From contig CACZFI010000001.1 in the NCBI GenBank assembly GCA_902780405.1, positions 248,001-312,000 on the forward strand: DNA of 64,000 nt. The letters are read 5' to 3'. The stretch's first letter is position 1; the number at the start of each line of letters is the position of its first letter. This DNA comes from an uncultured Lachnospiraceae bacterium. GTDB taxonomy: Bacteria > Bacillota > Clostridia > Lachnospirales > Lachnospiraceae. Positions 24,915 through 33,405 of the stretch are shown here, one piece after another. Both the position numbers and the translations under genes were made by a program. The notes under the pieces are model-generated. The model searched no databases. It worked only from the letters and a program-made list of their open reading frames with translations, and was not told where the DNA came from.

Positions 24915-25223
24915 ATGGATCGATACGGCTTTGAAAAACCCAAAAAAGAAGAGAAGAAAAAAGCGGTTGCCCTTGTGTATGAGCCCGGAAGTCAGGCACC
25001 TACCGTGGTTGCTTCGGGTAAGGGTGTGATGGCCGATAAGATCATCGATACCGCAAAGCAAAGCGATGTGCCGCTCTACAAGGACACGAACCTGGCAGAT
25101 ACGCTGTTGAAGCTGGATATCGGAGATTGTATCCCTCCGGAGCTTTACGGCGTTGTGGCGGAGATTCTCGTCTATGTGGACCGGATGGACAAGATAAGGT
25201 CGAAACTTGAAAGGCAGCCATGA
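24915..25223 (+). CDS. FlhB C-terminal-domain homologue (YlqH/FlhX type)
   Basis: 102-residue stand-alone version of the cytoplasmic tail of FlhB/EscU, the substrate-switch component of type III export. Visible are AVALVYEPGSQAPTVVASGK, KIIDTAKQSDVPLYKDTNLA and the end of the tail LYGVVAEILVYVDRMD. The NPTH self-cleavage motif of full FlhB is absent, as in other FlhX proteins. It starts two bases after the YlqG-like gene and overlaps yraN by four bases, so the three are probably co-translated. It may replace part of FlhB or be a regulatory homologue; no flagellar genes lie nearby. Confidence 0.85.
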   Translation: MDRYGFEKPKKEEKKKAVALVYEPGSQAPTVVASGKGVMADKIIDTAKQSDVPLYKDTNLADTLLKLDIGDCIPPELYGVVAEILVYVDRMDKIRSKLERQP

Positions 25224-25579
25224 ACAAACGCGAAATCGGTTCCACAAAGGAAAACAAGGCAGCGGATTACCTGTCCCAAAAGGGTTACCGTGTGCTTGCC
25301 AAGAATTACCGTGTTCGCCAGGCGGAGATTGACATCGTATGTTCTCATGAGCACACACTTGTTTTCGTCGAAGTAAAGTATCGGAGCGATGCGTCCAAGG
25401 GATTTCCCGCGGAGAGCGTCGACATCCGTAAACAAAAAAGGATCTCCAAAGCGGCGTTATTTTATATGAACGCGCATCATATCAACCCGGAAACCACAAG
25501 TGTAAGATTTGATGTGATCGCGATCCTACAGGATGAGATCACACACTACGAAAATGCATTTGACTTTTTATGGGGGTAA
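25220..25579 (+). CDS. yraN: UPF0102 (YraN) family nuclease-like protein
   Basis: Small protein with a restriction-endonuclease-like fold. 119 residues with the family landmarks AADYLSQKGYRVLAKNYR, EIDIVC and LVFVEVKYR, the last two holding the acidic and ExK residues expected of the metal site. Biochemical function is not established for the family. Overlaps the preceding gene by ATGA. Confidence 0.92.
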   Translation: MNKREIGSTKENKAADYLSQKGYRVLAKNYRVRQAEIDIVCSHEHTLVFVEVKYRSDASKGFPAESVDIRKQKRISKAALFYMNAHHINPETTSVRFDVIAILQDEITHYENAFDFLWG

Positions 25580-25582
25580 ACC

Positions 25583-26506
25583 ATGCAGCCCAAAATCATG
25601 ATCAACAGCCGCGAGGCATTTAACGATATGATTGAGAGCAGACTGCTCTACAGAGGAACGAAACGAAACGAGCTTTCCGAAAAGACATCAAGAATCACCT
25701 ACGGGAAGGTTCCGCTGATCCGTTTTTCGATTTTTGAGGATCATCCGGAGCTTACGGCAGCATTCACCACCAGACTCGGCGGTGTGAGTAAGGACATCTT
25801 TACCTCGATGAACCTGAGTTTCCACAGAGGAGACGATCCCGAGGCGGTTAGAGAGAATTATCGAAGACTCGGTGCGGCCTTGCATATCGACGAAAACCGG
25901 ATGGTTTTCTCGGATCAGGTGCATCAAACTGCGATCCGCGTCGTAACGGAAGAAGACTGCGGAAAGGGTATTACAAGGGATAGTGATATTACCGAGACGG
26001 ACGGTCTGATTACGGATGTGCCCGGTATCCCGCTTGTCACTTTTTTTGCGGATTGCGTACCCTTATACATCTATGATCCGAAACGGCCGGCTATTGCGCT
26101 TTTGCACAGCGGATGGAAGGGCACGGTTTCGGATATCGGCGGTGAGGGCGTTCGAAAACTGCAGGAGATTTACGGAAGTCATCCCGAAGATCTTCTCTGT
26201 GCCATCGGACCTTCAATCTGCGTCAACTGTTATGAGGTAAGCGCTGACGTGGCGGAACGTTTTACGGCACGTTATACAAAAGAGGAATTAAAGACGATTC
26301 TGTTTGAAAAAGAAGGCGGAAAGTTCCGGCTTGATCTGCACGAGGCGGTGAAAGCCAACTTCCTTCGTGCAGGTGTGCGTCCGGAACATATCCTGATGCC
26401 GGATCTGTGTACCTGCTGCAATCCCGAATTTCTATTCTCACATAGGGCAAGCCACGGAAAAAGAGGAAACCTTGCCGCGGTAATGATGTTACATGAAAAA
26501 GCATAA
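25583..26506 (+). CDS. pgeF: Peptidoglycan editing factor PgeF / multicopper polyphenol oxidase family
   Basis: 307-residue member of the DUF152/YfiH family. In E. coli the homologue prevents misincorporation of L-serine into peptidoglycan; others show purine nucleoside or laccase-like activity. Conserved metal-site elements are visible: FFADCVPLYIYD, ALLHSGWKGTV and the C-terminal HASHGKRG-type region preceded by CTCCNPEFLFS. An N-terminal extension of about 35 residues precedes the conserved domain. The end overlaps the next gene by 14 bases. Confidence 0.88.
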   Translation: MQPKIMINSREAFNDMIESRLLYRGTKRNELSEKTSRITYGKVPLIRFSIFEDHPELTAAFTTRLGGVSKDIFTSMNLSFHRGDDPEAVRENYRRLGAALHIDENRMVFSDQVHQTAIRVVTEEDCGKGITRDSDITETDGLITDVPGIPLVTFFADCVPLYIYDPKRPAIALLHSGWKGTVSDIGGEGVRKLQEIYGSHPEDLLCAIGPSICVNCYEVSADVAERFTARYTKEELKTILFEKEGGKFRLDLHEAVKANFLRAGVRPEHILMPDLCTCCNPEFLFSHRASHGKRGNLAAVMMLHEKA

Positions 26507-27905
26507 GATCACATCAATTGAAGACGGAAGTATCGCTTGGGAGCTCGGACTTGCTCCCGGCGATTTTTTGCTGTCCATCAACGGCAAGGAGATCGAGGAC
26601 ATCTTTGACTATCATTACCTGGTTGAAGATGAGAATCTCGATATCCTTGTGGAAAGAGCCGATGGTGAAGAGTGGCTTCTCGAAGTGGAAAAAGACGAGG
26701 AGGAAGATCTGGGGATGCTCTTTGAAGAATCCCTGATGGACAAGTACAGACGCTGTCAGAACAACTGCGTCTTTTGTTTCATCGACCAGAATCCTCCCGG
26801 GATGCGAGAGACCATTTATTTTAAGGATGATGATACGCGTCTTTCTTTTTTACAGGGAAACTATGTCACACTCACCAATATGAAAGATGCGGATATCGAC
26901 CGTATCATTACATACAGGCTTGCGCCCATCAATATATCCGTGCACACAACCAATCCGGAGCTTCGTTGCAGGATGCTCCATAATCGTTTTGCGGGTGACA
27001 TCTTAAGCAGGATCAAAAAGCTTTATGATGCCGATATACCGATGAATGCACAGATCGTGCTTTGCAAGGGCTATAACGACGGCGATGAGCTTCGGCGGAC
27101 GCTGTCCGATCTGATTGAATTTGCCCCTGTGATCGAGAGTCTTTCGGTTGTACCTGTGGGGCTTACCAAGTATCGTGAGGGGCTTGCGCCCTTAGAACCT
27201 TTTAACAGTGAGGATGCGAAGGAAGTCATCTCCATCATCGAGGAGTATCAGGAGATTGCCAAGGAACGTTTCGGCTATCATTTTGCCCATGCATCGGACG
27301 AGTGGTACATCAATGCGGGACTTCCTTTTCCTACCGAAGAGACTTACGACGGCTATATTCAGCTTGAAAACGGTGTTGGTATGACCCGGCTTTTGATCTC
27401 GGAGGTGACCGAAGCGGTAGAGGATTACCTTGAAGAACACGGTACTCCGTTTGACGGTAATTACCGGATAAGCACCGTATGCGGAACGCTTGCTTACGAA
27501 ACCATGCTTGATGTAGCCGGTATCATTCAAAAAGCGGCGCCGGGTGTTGATTTTCAGATCCTTCCCGTAGTCAATCATTTCTTCGGAGAGAAGATCACCG
27601 TGACCGGACTTCTTACCGGGCATGATATCGTCAACCAGATCAAGGGAAAGGACCTTGGGAAAGCATTGATCTTACCCGCACAAACCTTGAAAAGTGATGA
27701 GGAAATCTTCCTCGATGACATGACTTTAAGCGAACTCCAAAACGCTTTACAAGTTCCTGTTATTATTGTACAATCTAGTGGTTTGGAACTTTTTAGGACC
27801 ATTCTTGAAGCAGAAGGAGGTTTCGATGAGCAAACCGATTTTGGCCATTGTCGGACGACCCAATGTGGGGAAGTCTACACTGTTCAATACCCTGGCAGGG
27901 GATAA
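26493..27905 (+). CDS. DUF512 family PDZ-radical SAM-like protein
   Basis: 470-residue protein with an N-terminal PDZ-like segment (ITSIEDGSIAWELGLAPGD, residues 5-23, then LLSINGKEIEDIFDY), a cysteine cluster RRCQNNCVFCFIDQNPPG (about residues 86-103) of the CxxxxxCxFC type, a radical-SAM-like barrel and the DUF512 C-terminal domain. The family is widespread in Clostridia next to der (engA), as here, and has no settled function. The reading frame runs 80 bases past the start of der, so the last 26 or so residues are read from der sequence in another frame; the family-like part ends near ILEAEGG. This is either a genuine overlap or a recent loss of the original stop. Confidence 0.85.
   Translation: MKKHKITSIEDGSIAWELGLAPGDFLLSINGKEIEDIFDYHYLVEDENLDILVERADGEEWLLEVEKDEEEDLGMLFEESLMDKYRRCQNNCVFCFIDQNPPGMRETIYFKDDDTRLSFLQGNYVTLTNMKDADIDRIITYRLAPINISVHTTNPELRCRMLHNRFAGDILSRIKKLYDADIPMNAQIVLCKGYNDGDELRRTLSDLIEFAPVIESLSVVPVGLTKYREGLAPLEPFNSEDAKEVISIIEEYQEIAKERFGYHFAHASDEWYINAGLPFPTEETYDGYIQLENGVGMTRLLISEVTEAVEDYLEEHGTPFDGNYRISTVCGTLAYETMLDVAGIIQKAAPGVDFQILPVVNHFFGEKITVTGLLTGHDIVNQIKGKDLGKALILPAQTLKSDEEIFLDDMTLSELQNALQVPVIIVQSSGLELFRTILEAEGGFDEQTDFGHCRTTQCGEVYTVQYPGRG
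27746..27774 (+). promoter_or_regulatory. Candidate der promoter inside the DUF512 gene
   Basis: TTTACA at 27746-27751 and TACAAT at 27769-27774 with a 17-base spacer, 51 bases before the der start. Confidence 0.5.
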
Positions 27906-29148
27906 AATTTCAATCGTTAAAGATACACCCGGTGTTACCAGGGACAGAATCTATGCGGATGTCACCTGGCTTAATTATCAGTTTACCATCGTGGACACCG
28001 GCGGTATCGAACCTAAGTCCGACGACATTCTCTTAAAGAGCATGCGTGAACAGGCGGAGATCGCCATCGAGACCGCGGATGTGATTCTCTTCCTTACGGA
28101 TGTCAGAGACGGACTTGTGGAGTCCGATCATCAGGTTGCCGATCTGCTCAGGCGTTCCGGCAAGCCTGTTGTTTTGTGTGTCAATAAGGTAGACAGTTTC
28201 GAGAAATTCGAGATGGATGTCTACGAATTCTATAATCTCGGCATCGGAGATCCGATTCCCATATCCGCAGCTTCAAGACTCGGACTCGGTGATATGCTTG
28301 ATGCATGTACGGCATATTTCCCGGAGGGTTCAGGGGAGGAGATCGAGGATGAAAGACCCAGGATTGCCATCATCGGCAAGCCGAATGTCGGTAAGTCCTC
28401 CATCATCAATAAGCTTCTCGGCGAGGAGCGTGTGATCGTATCCGATATTGCCGGAACCACCAGAGATGCTGTGGATACCGTGGTAAAAAGAAACGGTGAG
28501 GAGTATGTCTTCATCGATACCGCCGGACTTCGTAAGAAGAATAAGATCAAAGAAGAAATTGAGCGTTACAGCATCATTCGTACGGTTGCTGCCGTGGAGC
28601 GATGCAATGTCGCATGTCTTGTGATCGATGCGGAAGAAGGTATCACGGAACAGGATACCAAGATTGCCGGAATAGCGCATGAGCGCGGCAAGGGCATGAT
28701 CATTGTTGTCAACAAGTGGGACAAGATCGAGAAGAACGACAAGACGATGAACGAGTTTACGGAGGATATCAGGCAGAAGCTTTCCTATATGCCTTACGCA
28801 GTGCTTTTGTTCGTTTCCGCCAAGACCGGTCAGAGAATGAACAAGCTCTTTGAACTGATCGATATGGTGATCGCCAACCACTCCATGCGTATTGCAACGG
28901 GCGTATTAAATGAAATCTTAGCCGAGGCTACGGCTTTAAACCAACCGCCTTCGGACAAGGGTAAGCGACTTAGACTTTACTATATCACCCAGGTTTCAAC
29001 GAAACCGCCCACCTTCGTCATCTTCGTCAATGACAAGGAACTGATGCATTTTTCGTATACGAGATACATTGAGAACAAGATTCGCGAAGCCTTTGGCTTT
29101 ACGGGTACACCCCTTCGCTTTATCGCGCGGGAAAGGAAGGAATCATGA
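27826..29148 (+). CDS. der: Ribosome-associated GTPase Der (EngA)
   Basis: Essential tandem GTPase for 50S assembly. Two complete G domains: GRPNVGKST (about residue 10) with NKVDS, and GKPNVGKSS (about 184) with NKWDK; a KH-like domain occupies the C-terminal 90 or so residues (from ATGVLNEIL). I start at ATG 27826 (440 residues), which has AAGGAGG at 27814-27820; the longer frame from 27766 only overlaps the upstream gene. The stop overlaps plsY by four bases. Confidence 0.98.
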   Translation: MSKPILAIVGRPNVGKSTLFNTLAGDKISIVKDTPGVTRDRIYADVTWLNYQFTIVDTGGIEPKSDDILLKSMREQAEIAIETADVILFLTDVRDGLVESDHQVADLLRRSGKPVVLCVNKVDSFEKFEMDVYEFYNLGIGDPIPISAASRLGLGDMLDACTAYFPEGSGEEIEDERPRIAIIGKPNVGKSSIINKLLGEERVIVSDIAGTTRDAVDTVVKRNGEEYVFIDTAGLRKKNKIKEEIERYSIIRTVAAVERCNVACLVIDAEEGITEQDTKIAGIAHERGKGMIIVVNKWDKIEKNDKTMNEFTEDIRQKLSYMPYAVLLFVSAKTGQRMNKLFELIDMVIANHSMRIATGVLNEILAEATALNQPPSDKGKRLRLYYITQVSTKPPTFVIFVNDKELMHFSYTRYIENKIREAFGFTGTPLRFIARERKES

Positions 29149-29798
29149 TCATAAGCAGACTGATCTGCCTGGTTGCAGGATATTGCTTCGGTCTTTTACA
29201 GACCGCATATATATACGGAAGAATGAACGGAATCGATATTCGCGAACACGGAAGCGGGAATGCGGGAACCACCAATGCACTTCGCGTTCTCGGTAAGAAG
29301 GCCGGGCTGATCGTCTTTTTGGGGGATTTCCTGAAAGCGGTGATCTGCACCATGCTGGCTCGCTTTATTATGCAGCAGATATTCCCGAATGAGATGTATC
29401 TCTTCGTGGCCTATGCGGGACTCGGTGTTGTGCTCGGGCATAATTTCCCCTGCTATCTGGGATTTCGCGGTGGCAAGGGTATTGCAGCAACCGGAGGCGT
29501 GATTCTCGGATTTTTGGATCCGGTGATGATCGTTTTGTGTATCCTTGCGTTTTTTGTGATCGTTCCGATCACGAGATATGTCTCCGTGGGTTCCATCCTT
29601 CTTGTTACGACATTTGCGGCGACTTATACGGTATCAGCCCTGATGGGCCGTTATCCTTTTGATACAGCGGATCCCTTATCCATGGAAGCCATGTATGAGA
29701 GTATCGGCATTGTTTGTTTTATGGCGGGTATGGCGATCTATCGTCATAGAGCCAACATCAAGCGACTTTTGGCACACGAAGAGAATAAACTGTTTTGA
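29145..29798 (+). CDS. plsY: Glycerol-3-phosphate acyltransferase PlsY
   Basis: Membrane acyltransferase using acyl-phosphate to make 1-acyl-glycerol-3-phosphate. The 217 residues have about five membrane segments and the three PlsY motifs: the SGNAGTTNALRVLG loop, GHNFPCYLGFRGGKGIAATGG and a late loop RHRANIKRLL. Overlaps der by ATGA and is followed by gpsA, which makes the glycerol-3-phosphate it uses. Confidence 0.96.
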   Translation: MIISRLICLVAGYCFGLLQTAYIYGRMNGIDIREHGSGNAGTTNALRVLGKKAGLIVFLGDFLKAVICTMLARFIMQQIFPNEMYLFVAYAGLGVVLGHNFPCYLGFRGGKGIAATGGVILGFLDPVMIVLCILAFFVIVPITRYVSVGSILLVTTFAATYTVSALMGRYPFDTADPLSMEAMYESIGIVCFMAGMAIYRHRANIKRLLAHEENKLF

Positions 29799-29812
29799 CA
29801 GGAGGAAGATGT

Positions 29813-30808
29813 ATGAAGATCGGCGTTATCGGTGCCGGAAGTTGGGGCATCGCACTGGCAAAATTGCTTTACGGAAACGGACATGATGTGACGGTATGGT
29901 CCATCGATCCGGAAGAAATCTCCATGCTAACGGAGAAGAGAGAACATGTGACCAAACTCCCAGGTGTATCACTTCCGGAGGATATGAAATTTACAACGGA
30001 TGAAAAGACAGCTGCTGAAGGAGCCGAACTTTTGGTGATGGTTGTTCCGTCGCCTTTTATCAGAAGCACTGCGAAGAGATTTGCACCTTTTATCAAGGAA
30101 GGACAGATCGTTGTCAATGTATCAAAGGGTATCGAAGATTCCACATTGATGCTTTTGGATGCCGTGATCGCTGAGGAAGTTCCGCAGGCTGTTGTGGGCG
30201 TGCTTTCGGGGCCTAGCCATGCCGAGGAAGTCGGACGCGGCATGCCGACGACCGTCGTTGCAGGATCCAAAGACTTAAGGATCGCAGAACTCATTCAGGA
30301 TGTATTTATGTCCGATTTCATGCGCGTTTATACAAGCACTGATGTAACGGGCATCGAACTTGGCGCAGCGCTTAAAAATGTCATTGCGCTTGCGGCCGGT
30401 ATCGCAGACGGCCTCGGTTGCGGCGATAATGCCAAGGCGGCGCTTATCACCCGCGGTATCGCCGAGATCACCAGACTTGGTGTTAAGATGGGCGGAAAGC
30501 CTGAGACATTTGCAGGTCTTTCCGGAATCGGTGATTTGATCGTAACCTGTGAGTCCAAGCACAGCAGAAACAGAAGAGCAGGCTGCCTGATGGGACAGGG
30601 TAAGACCTATCAGGAAGCGATGGATGAAGTAAAGATGGTAGTGGAAGGTGTCTATTCGGCGAAGGCTGCGCTTGCACTCGCAAAGCAGTATCAGGTAGAA
30701 CTTCCCATCGTAGAAGTTGTGAACAAGGTGTTGTTTGACGGTCTTTCCGCCAAGGATGGTCTCACCATCCTGCTTTCAAGGGAAAGAACCTCCGAGGCAC
30801 ATGAGTAA
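29813..30808 (+). CDS. gpsA: NAD(P)-dependent glycerol-3-phosphate dehydrogenase
   Basis: Reduces dihydroxyacetone phosphate to sn-glycerol-3-phosphate for phospholipid synthesis. 331 residues from ATG 29813 (GGAGGA at 29801-29806). The Rossmann motif GVIGAGSWGIALAKLL starts at residue 4; VVNVSKGIE, GPSHAEEV and the C-terminal catalytic ELGAALKNVIALAAGI and SRNRRAG are typical. An in-frame upstream TTG at 29795 would add six residues and is less likely. Neighbour plsY uses its product. Confidence 0.97.
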   Translation: MKIGVIGAGSWGIALAKLLYGNGHDVTVWSIDPEEISMLTEKREHVTKLPGVSLPEDMKFTTDEKTAAEGAELLVMVVPSPFIRSTAKRFAPFIKEGQIVVNVSKGIEDSTLMLLDAVIAEEVPQAVVGVLSGPSHAEEVGRGMPTTVVAGSKDLRIAELIQDVFMSDFMRVYTSTDVTGIELGAALKNVIALAAGIADGLGCGDNAKAALITRGIAEITRLGVKMGGKPETFAGLSGIGDLIVTCESKHSRNRRAGCLMGQGKTYQEAMDEVKMVVEGVYSAKAALALAKQYQVELPIVEVVNKVLFDGLSAKDGLTILLSRERTSEAHE

Positions 30809-30813
30809 GATCA

Positions 30814-31587
30814 ATGGATGCAGCATTTAGCAGAGCAAACGAAGAATTGAAATTCAAGATCAATGAATTCGAAGGCCCCTTGGACCTTTTGCTTCACTTG
30901 ATCGATAAGAATAAATACAGTATCTTTGATATTCCCATCGTGGAGATCACGGAGCAGTACTTGGATTATGTAAACCGTATGCAGAACGAGGACTTGGGTG
31001 TGATGAGTGAGTTCCTTGTGATGGCCGGTACGCTGCTTTCCATCAAGGCGAAGATGCTCCTTCCCAAGGAAGAGGAGCCTGAGGAGGAAGAAGAGGATCC
31101 GAGAAGCGAACTTGTACGCAGACTGCTTGAATACAAGATGTATAAGTATGCGGCCTTAGAGCTTCGTGACATGGAGTTTGATGCCGAGCGTTCCTACTTT
31201 AAACAGGCATCCATCCCGGGGGAGGTGCTTTCCTACAAAGAAGAGATCGACCCTGCGACCGTGATCGGTGATGCCACCTTGGCGAAGTTGTCCGAGATCT
31301 TCCGACAGGTTATGAAACGTACGGAGGACAGAGTCGATCCGATCCGTGCCAAGTTCGGTACCATCGAAAAAGAAGAGGTCAGGATCGAAGATCGGATGGA
31401 AGATATACGTACGCAGGTCAGAGGATTAAAGGGTATCAATTTCAGAACCCTGCTTGCGGCGCAGGCCACCAGGATCAATGTGATCGTTACATTTATGGCC
31501 ATTCTTGAGCTGATGAAAGTGGGAGATATCGTGATCAGACAGGAAGAACTCTTCGGAGAGATCATTATAGATTCTCTGATGGATTAG
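30814..31587 (+). CDS. scpA: Segregation and condensation protein A
   Basis: Kleisin subunit of the SMC-ScpAB condensin. N-terminal EFEGPLDLLLHLIDKNKYSI (about residues 19-38) is the kleisin SMC-neck binding region; a glutamate-rich loop (about 86-95) precedes the middle region, and the C-terminal winged helix covers about 175-257. 257 residues is normal. Weak ribosome site; starts five bases after gpsA. Adjacent scpB forms the complex with it. Confidence 0.96.
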   Translation: MDAAFSRANEELKFKINEFEGPLDLLLHLIDKNKYSIFDIPIVEITEQYLDYVNRMQNEDLGVMSEFLVMAGTLLSIKAKMLLPKEEEPEEEEEDPRSELVRRLLEYKMYKYAALELRDMEFDAERSYFKQASIPGEVLSYKEEIDPATVIGDATLAKLSEIFRQVMKRTEDRVDPIRAKFGTIEKEEVRIEDRMEDIRTQVRGLKGINFRTLLAAQATRINVIVTFMAILELMKVGDIVIRQEELFGEIIIDSLMD

Positions 31588-31597
31588 GAGTAAGAAG

Positions 31598-32173
31598 ATG
31601 GAAGAAAGTGTAAAGAAGATAGAGGCTGCCATCGAAGCCGTGCTTTTTTCGATGGGGGAAGCCGTGGAAGCGAAAGAACTCGCAAAGGTATTGGAGCTCG
31701 ATGAAAAAACACTCACCAAGATCCTCTCGGATATGGAAATCCGCTATGATGAGGAGGATCGCGGCATCCGACTTGTGAAGCTTGAGGGCGCATATCAGCT
31801 TTGTACAAAGAACGAATACTATGATGTTTTGTCCAAGGTGATCAATATGCCCAAGAAGCATTCGCTTACTGACTCTCTGATGGAGACTTTATCCATCGTG
31901 GCATATAAGCAGCCGGTCACCCGACAGGAGATTGAAGCTATCCGCGGTGTTTCTTCCATGCATGCCGTAAATAAGCTTGTCGAATATAATCTGATCACGG
32001 AAGTCGGAAGACTTGATGCGGTCGGACGCCCGATCTTATTCGGTACAACGGAAGATTTCCTTCGGTGTTTCGGAGTAACATCCATGGATGATCTGCCGGT
32101 GATCACGCCGGACAAGATCGAAGACTTTAGAAAAGAAGCAATGGAAGAAGTAAATGTAAAGGTGGAGACGTAA
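31598..32173 (+). CDS. scpB: Segregation and condensation protein B
   Basis: Dimeric double-winged-helix partner of ScpA. 191 residues with IEAVLFSMGEAVEAKELAK at the N-terminus, the conserved ETLSIVAYKQPVTRQEIEAI RG-type helix in the middle and GRPILFGTTEDFLR near residue 145. Begins behind TTAGGAG. Its stop codon lies in the loop of the following terminator hairpin. Confidence 0.96.
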   Translation: MEESVKKIEAAIEAVLFSMGEAVEAKELAKVLELDEKTLTKILSDMEIRYDEEDRGIRLVKLEGAYQLCTKNEYYDVLSKVINMPKKHSLTDSLMETLSIVAYKQPVTRQEIEAIRGVSSMHAVNKLVEYNLITEVGRLDAVGRPILFGTTEDFLRCFGVTSMDDLPVITPDKIEDFRKEAMEEVNVKVET

Positions 32174-32186
32174 GTCTCCACCTTTT
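32161..32186 (+). terminator. Terminator between convergent scpB and HD-GYP genes
   Basis: GGTGGAGAC (32161-32169) pairs with GTCTCCACC (32174-32182), loop GTAA, then TTTT. The scpB stop TAA (32171-32173) is inside the loop, and the stem codes the last scpB residues. A matching short A run on the other side may give weak termination of the minus-strand gene. Confidence 0.85.
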
Positions 32187-33270
32187 ATAATACGCTTTCG
32201 ATATTCACATCTGTCATCTTGGAGAGATCGAGGAAGTTGTCCTTGGTCTTAACCATGGGCTTGGAGAGGCGGACTTTGTTGATGTAGACAATATCGCCTT
32301 CTTCGCCGTTGGAGAGTTTCACCTTGCAGTTCATGTAGGAATTTACCACGTGCTCCAGGAAGGTGAGCAGATATTTGGGGTTGTATTTTTTGAGACCGTC
32401 CTCTTCGAACATGTTGATGACCTTGAAGGGGCTGACCGGTCCGCGATAGACGCGCTTGGCTGTCAGAGCCTCGTAGATATCTGCGATCGTGACAATCTGT
32501 GCACACCAGTCGATCTTATCGCCTGTGATGCCGAGCGGATAGCCGGAACCGTCCATCTTTTCGTGATGCATCAGGGCCGCATACGGGATATGCGGGTCCA
32601 TCTTGCGTTCCTTTAAAATCTGATAACCGAGCTTCGGATGGTTCTTTATGATCGCGAACTCTTCATCGGTGAGCTTACCTGGCTTTTTTAATACTTCCTC
32701 GGGAATCATCAGTTTTCCGATGTCGTGGAAGAGCCCGCAGAGGGTGAGCAGTTCCACCTTCTTTTCATCAAGACCGAGCCAGGTGGCAAAGATATTGCAG
32801 ATCAGCGATACGTTCAGTGAGTGATGAAAAGTTGAATCATCGAAGTTTTTCATGGTGGACATCATCGTGAAGACACTGTAGGGAGAGCCTGCAGCGTGGA
32901 TGATGGTCATGGTGTTATTGAGCATGGCGTCAACCTGAACGGGAGCGTTCTTGGTGACGATTTCATTCAGGTGATGCGTCAGGTCATCAATCTGCTTGTG
33001 ATAACGGCGGGAGAATTTTTTGTACTCCGGCGTATCGAGCAGTTTGTTGTCAACGATCAGGTCACCTGTCTGAGCTTCGGGCTCATCTATGCTGCCTCCG
33101 GCTGTCTCATCGGTGATCTCAACGAAAACAACATCGTTGCTTGCAAGACGATTGATGATACTCTTGGTAAGCACGGTGTCCTTGGGTAAGATCATCTTAC
33201 CGTCTGCGGAATAGGTATCCGCGGAGGTGATCATACCTTCTTTCAATTCGGTCGCCATCACTGATGCCAT
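32185..33270 (-). CDS. HD-GYP domain protein, probable c-di-GMP phosphodiesterase
   Basis: 361 residues. An N-terminal region of about 120 residues resembles the DUF3391-like/pilZ-like head found in front of some HD-GYP proteins. The HD-GYP domain (about 125-300) has HHSLNVSLICN, the metal motif FHDIGKLMIPEEVLKKPGKL and HHEKMDGSGYPLGI with the GYP triplet. The C-terminal 60 residues form a small extra domain. HD-GYP enzymes with this full motif set hydrolyse c-di-GMP. Ribosome site CAGGAG lies before the ATG at 33268-33270. It is convergent with scpB and has its own divergent promoter. Confidence 0.9.
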   Translation of the reverse strand: MASVMATELKEGMITSADTYSADGKMILPKDTVLTKSIINRLASNDVVFVEITDETAGGSIDEPEAQTGDLIVDNKLLDTPEYKKFSRRYHKQIDDLTHHLNEIVTKNAPVQVDAMLNNTMTIIHAAGSPYSVFTMMSTMKNFDDSTFHHSLNVSLICNIFATWLGLDEKKVELLTLCGLFHDIGKLMIPEEVLKKPGKLTDEEFAIIKNHPKLGYQILKERKMDPHIPYAALMHHEKMDGSGYPLGITGDKIDWCAQIVTIADIYEALTAKRVYRGPVSPFKVINMFEEDGLKKYNPKYLLTFLEHVVNSYMNCKVKLSNGEEGDIVYINKVRLSKPMVKTKDNFLDLSKMTDVNIESVL

Positions 33271-33310
33271 AGCCTGTCTCCTGATAAAAATAATAAAAAT
33301 ATAATAATTT

Positions 33311-33339
33311 ATTATACTAAATACAAATTATGAATGCAA
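33311..33339 (-). promoter_or_regulatory. Promoter of the HD-GYP gene
   Basis: On the minus strand TTGCAT (33334-33339) and perfect TATAAT (33311-33316) with a 17-base spacer, about 40 bases before the start codon. Confidence 0.8.
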
Positions 33340-33346
33340 GAAATGA

Positions 33347-33375
33347 TTGCAAGCTTAAAAATATGATTGTATATT
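33347..33375 (+). promoter_or_regulatory. Promoter of the metallophosphoesterase gene
   Basis: TTGCAA at 33347-33352 and TATATT at 33370-33375 with a 17-base spacer. It is back-to-back with the HD-GYP promoter; the two -35 boxes are seven bases apart. Confidence 0.7.
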
Positions 33376-33405
33376 GTTACTATATCTGAAAGGACGGGAA
33401 ACCAT

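Noticed and set aside
32185..33270. Recent insertion of the minus-strand HD-GYP gene into a plus-strand operon
   Set aside because: Base composition and codon use match the neighbours, and clean promoters and a shared terminator border it; no repeats or mobility genes suggest transfer.
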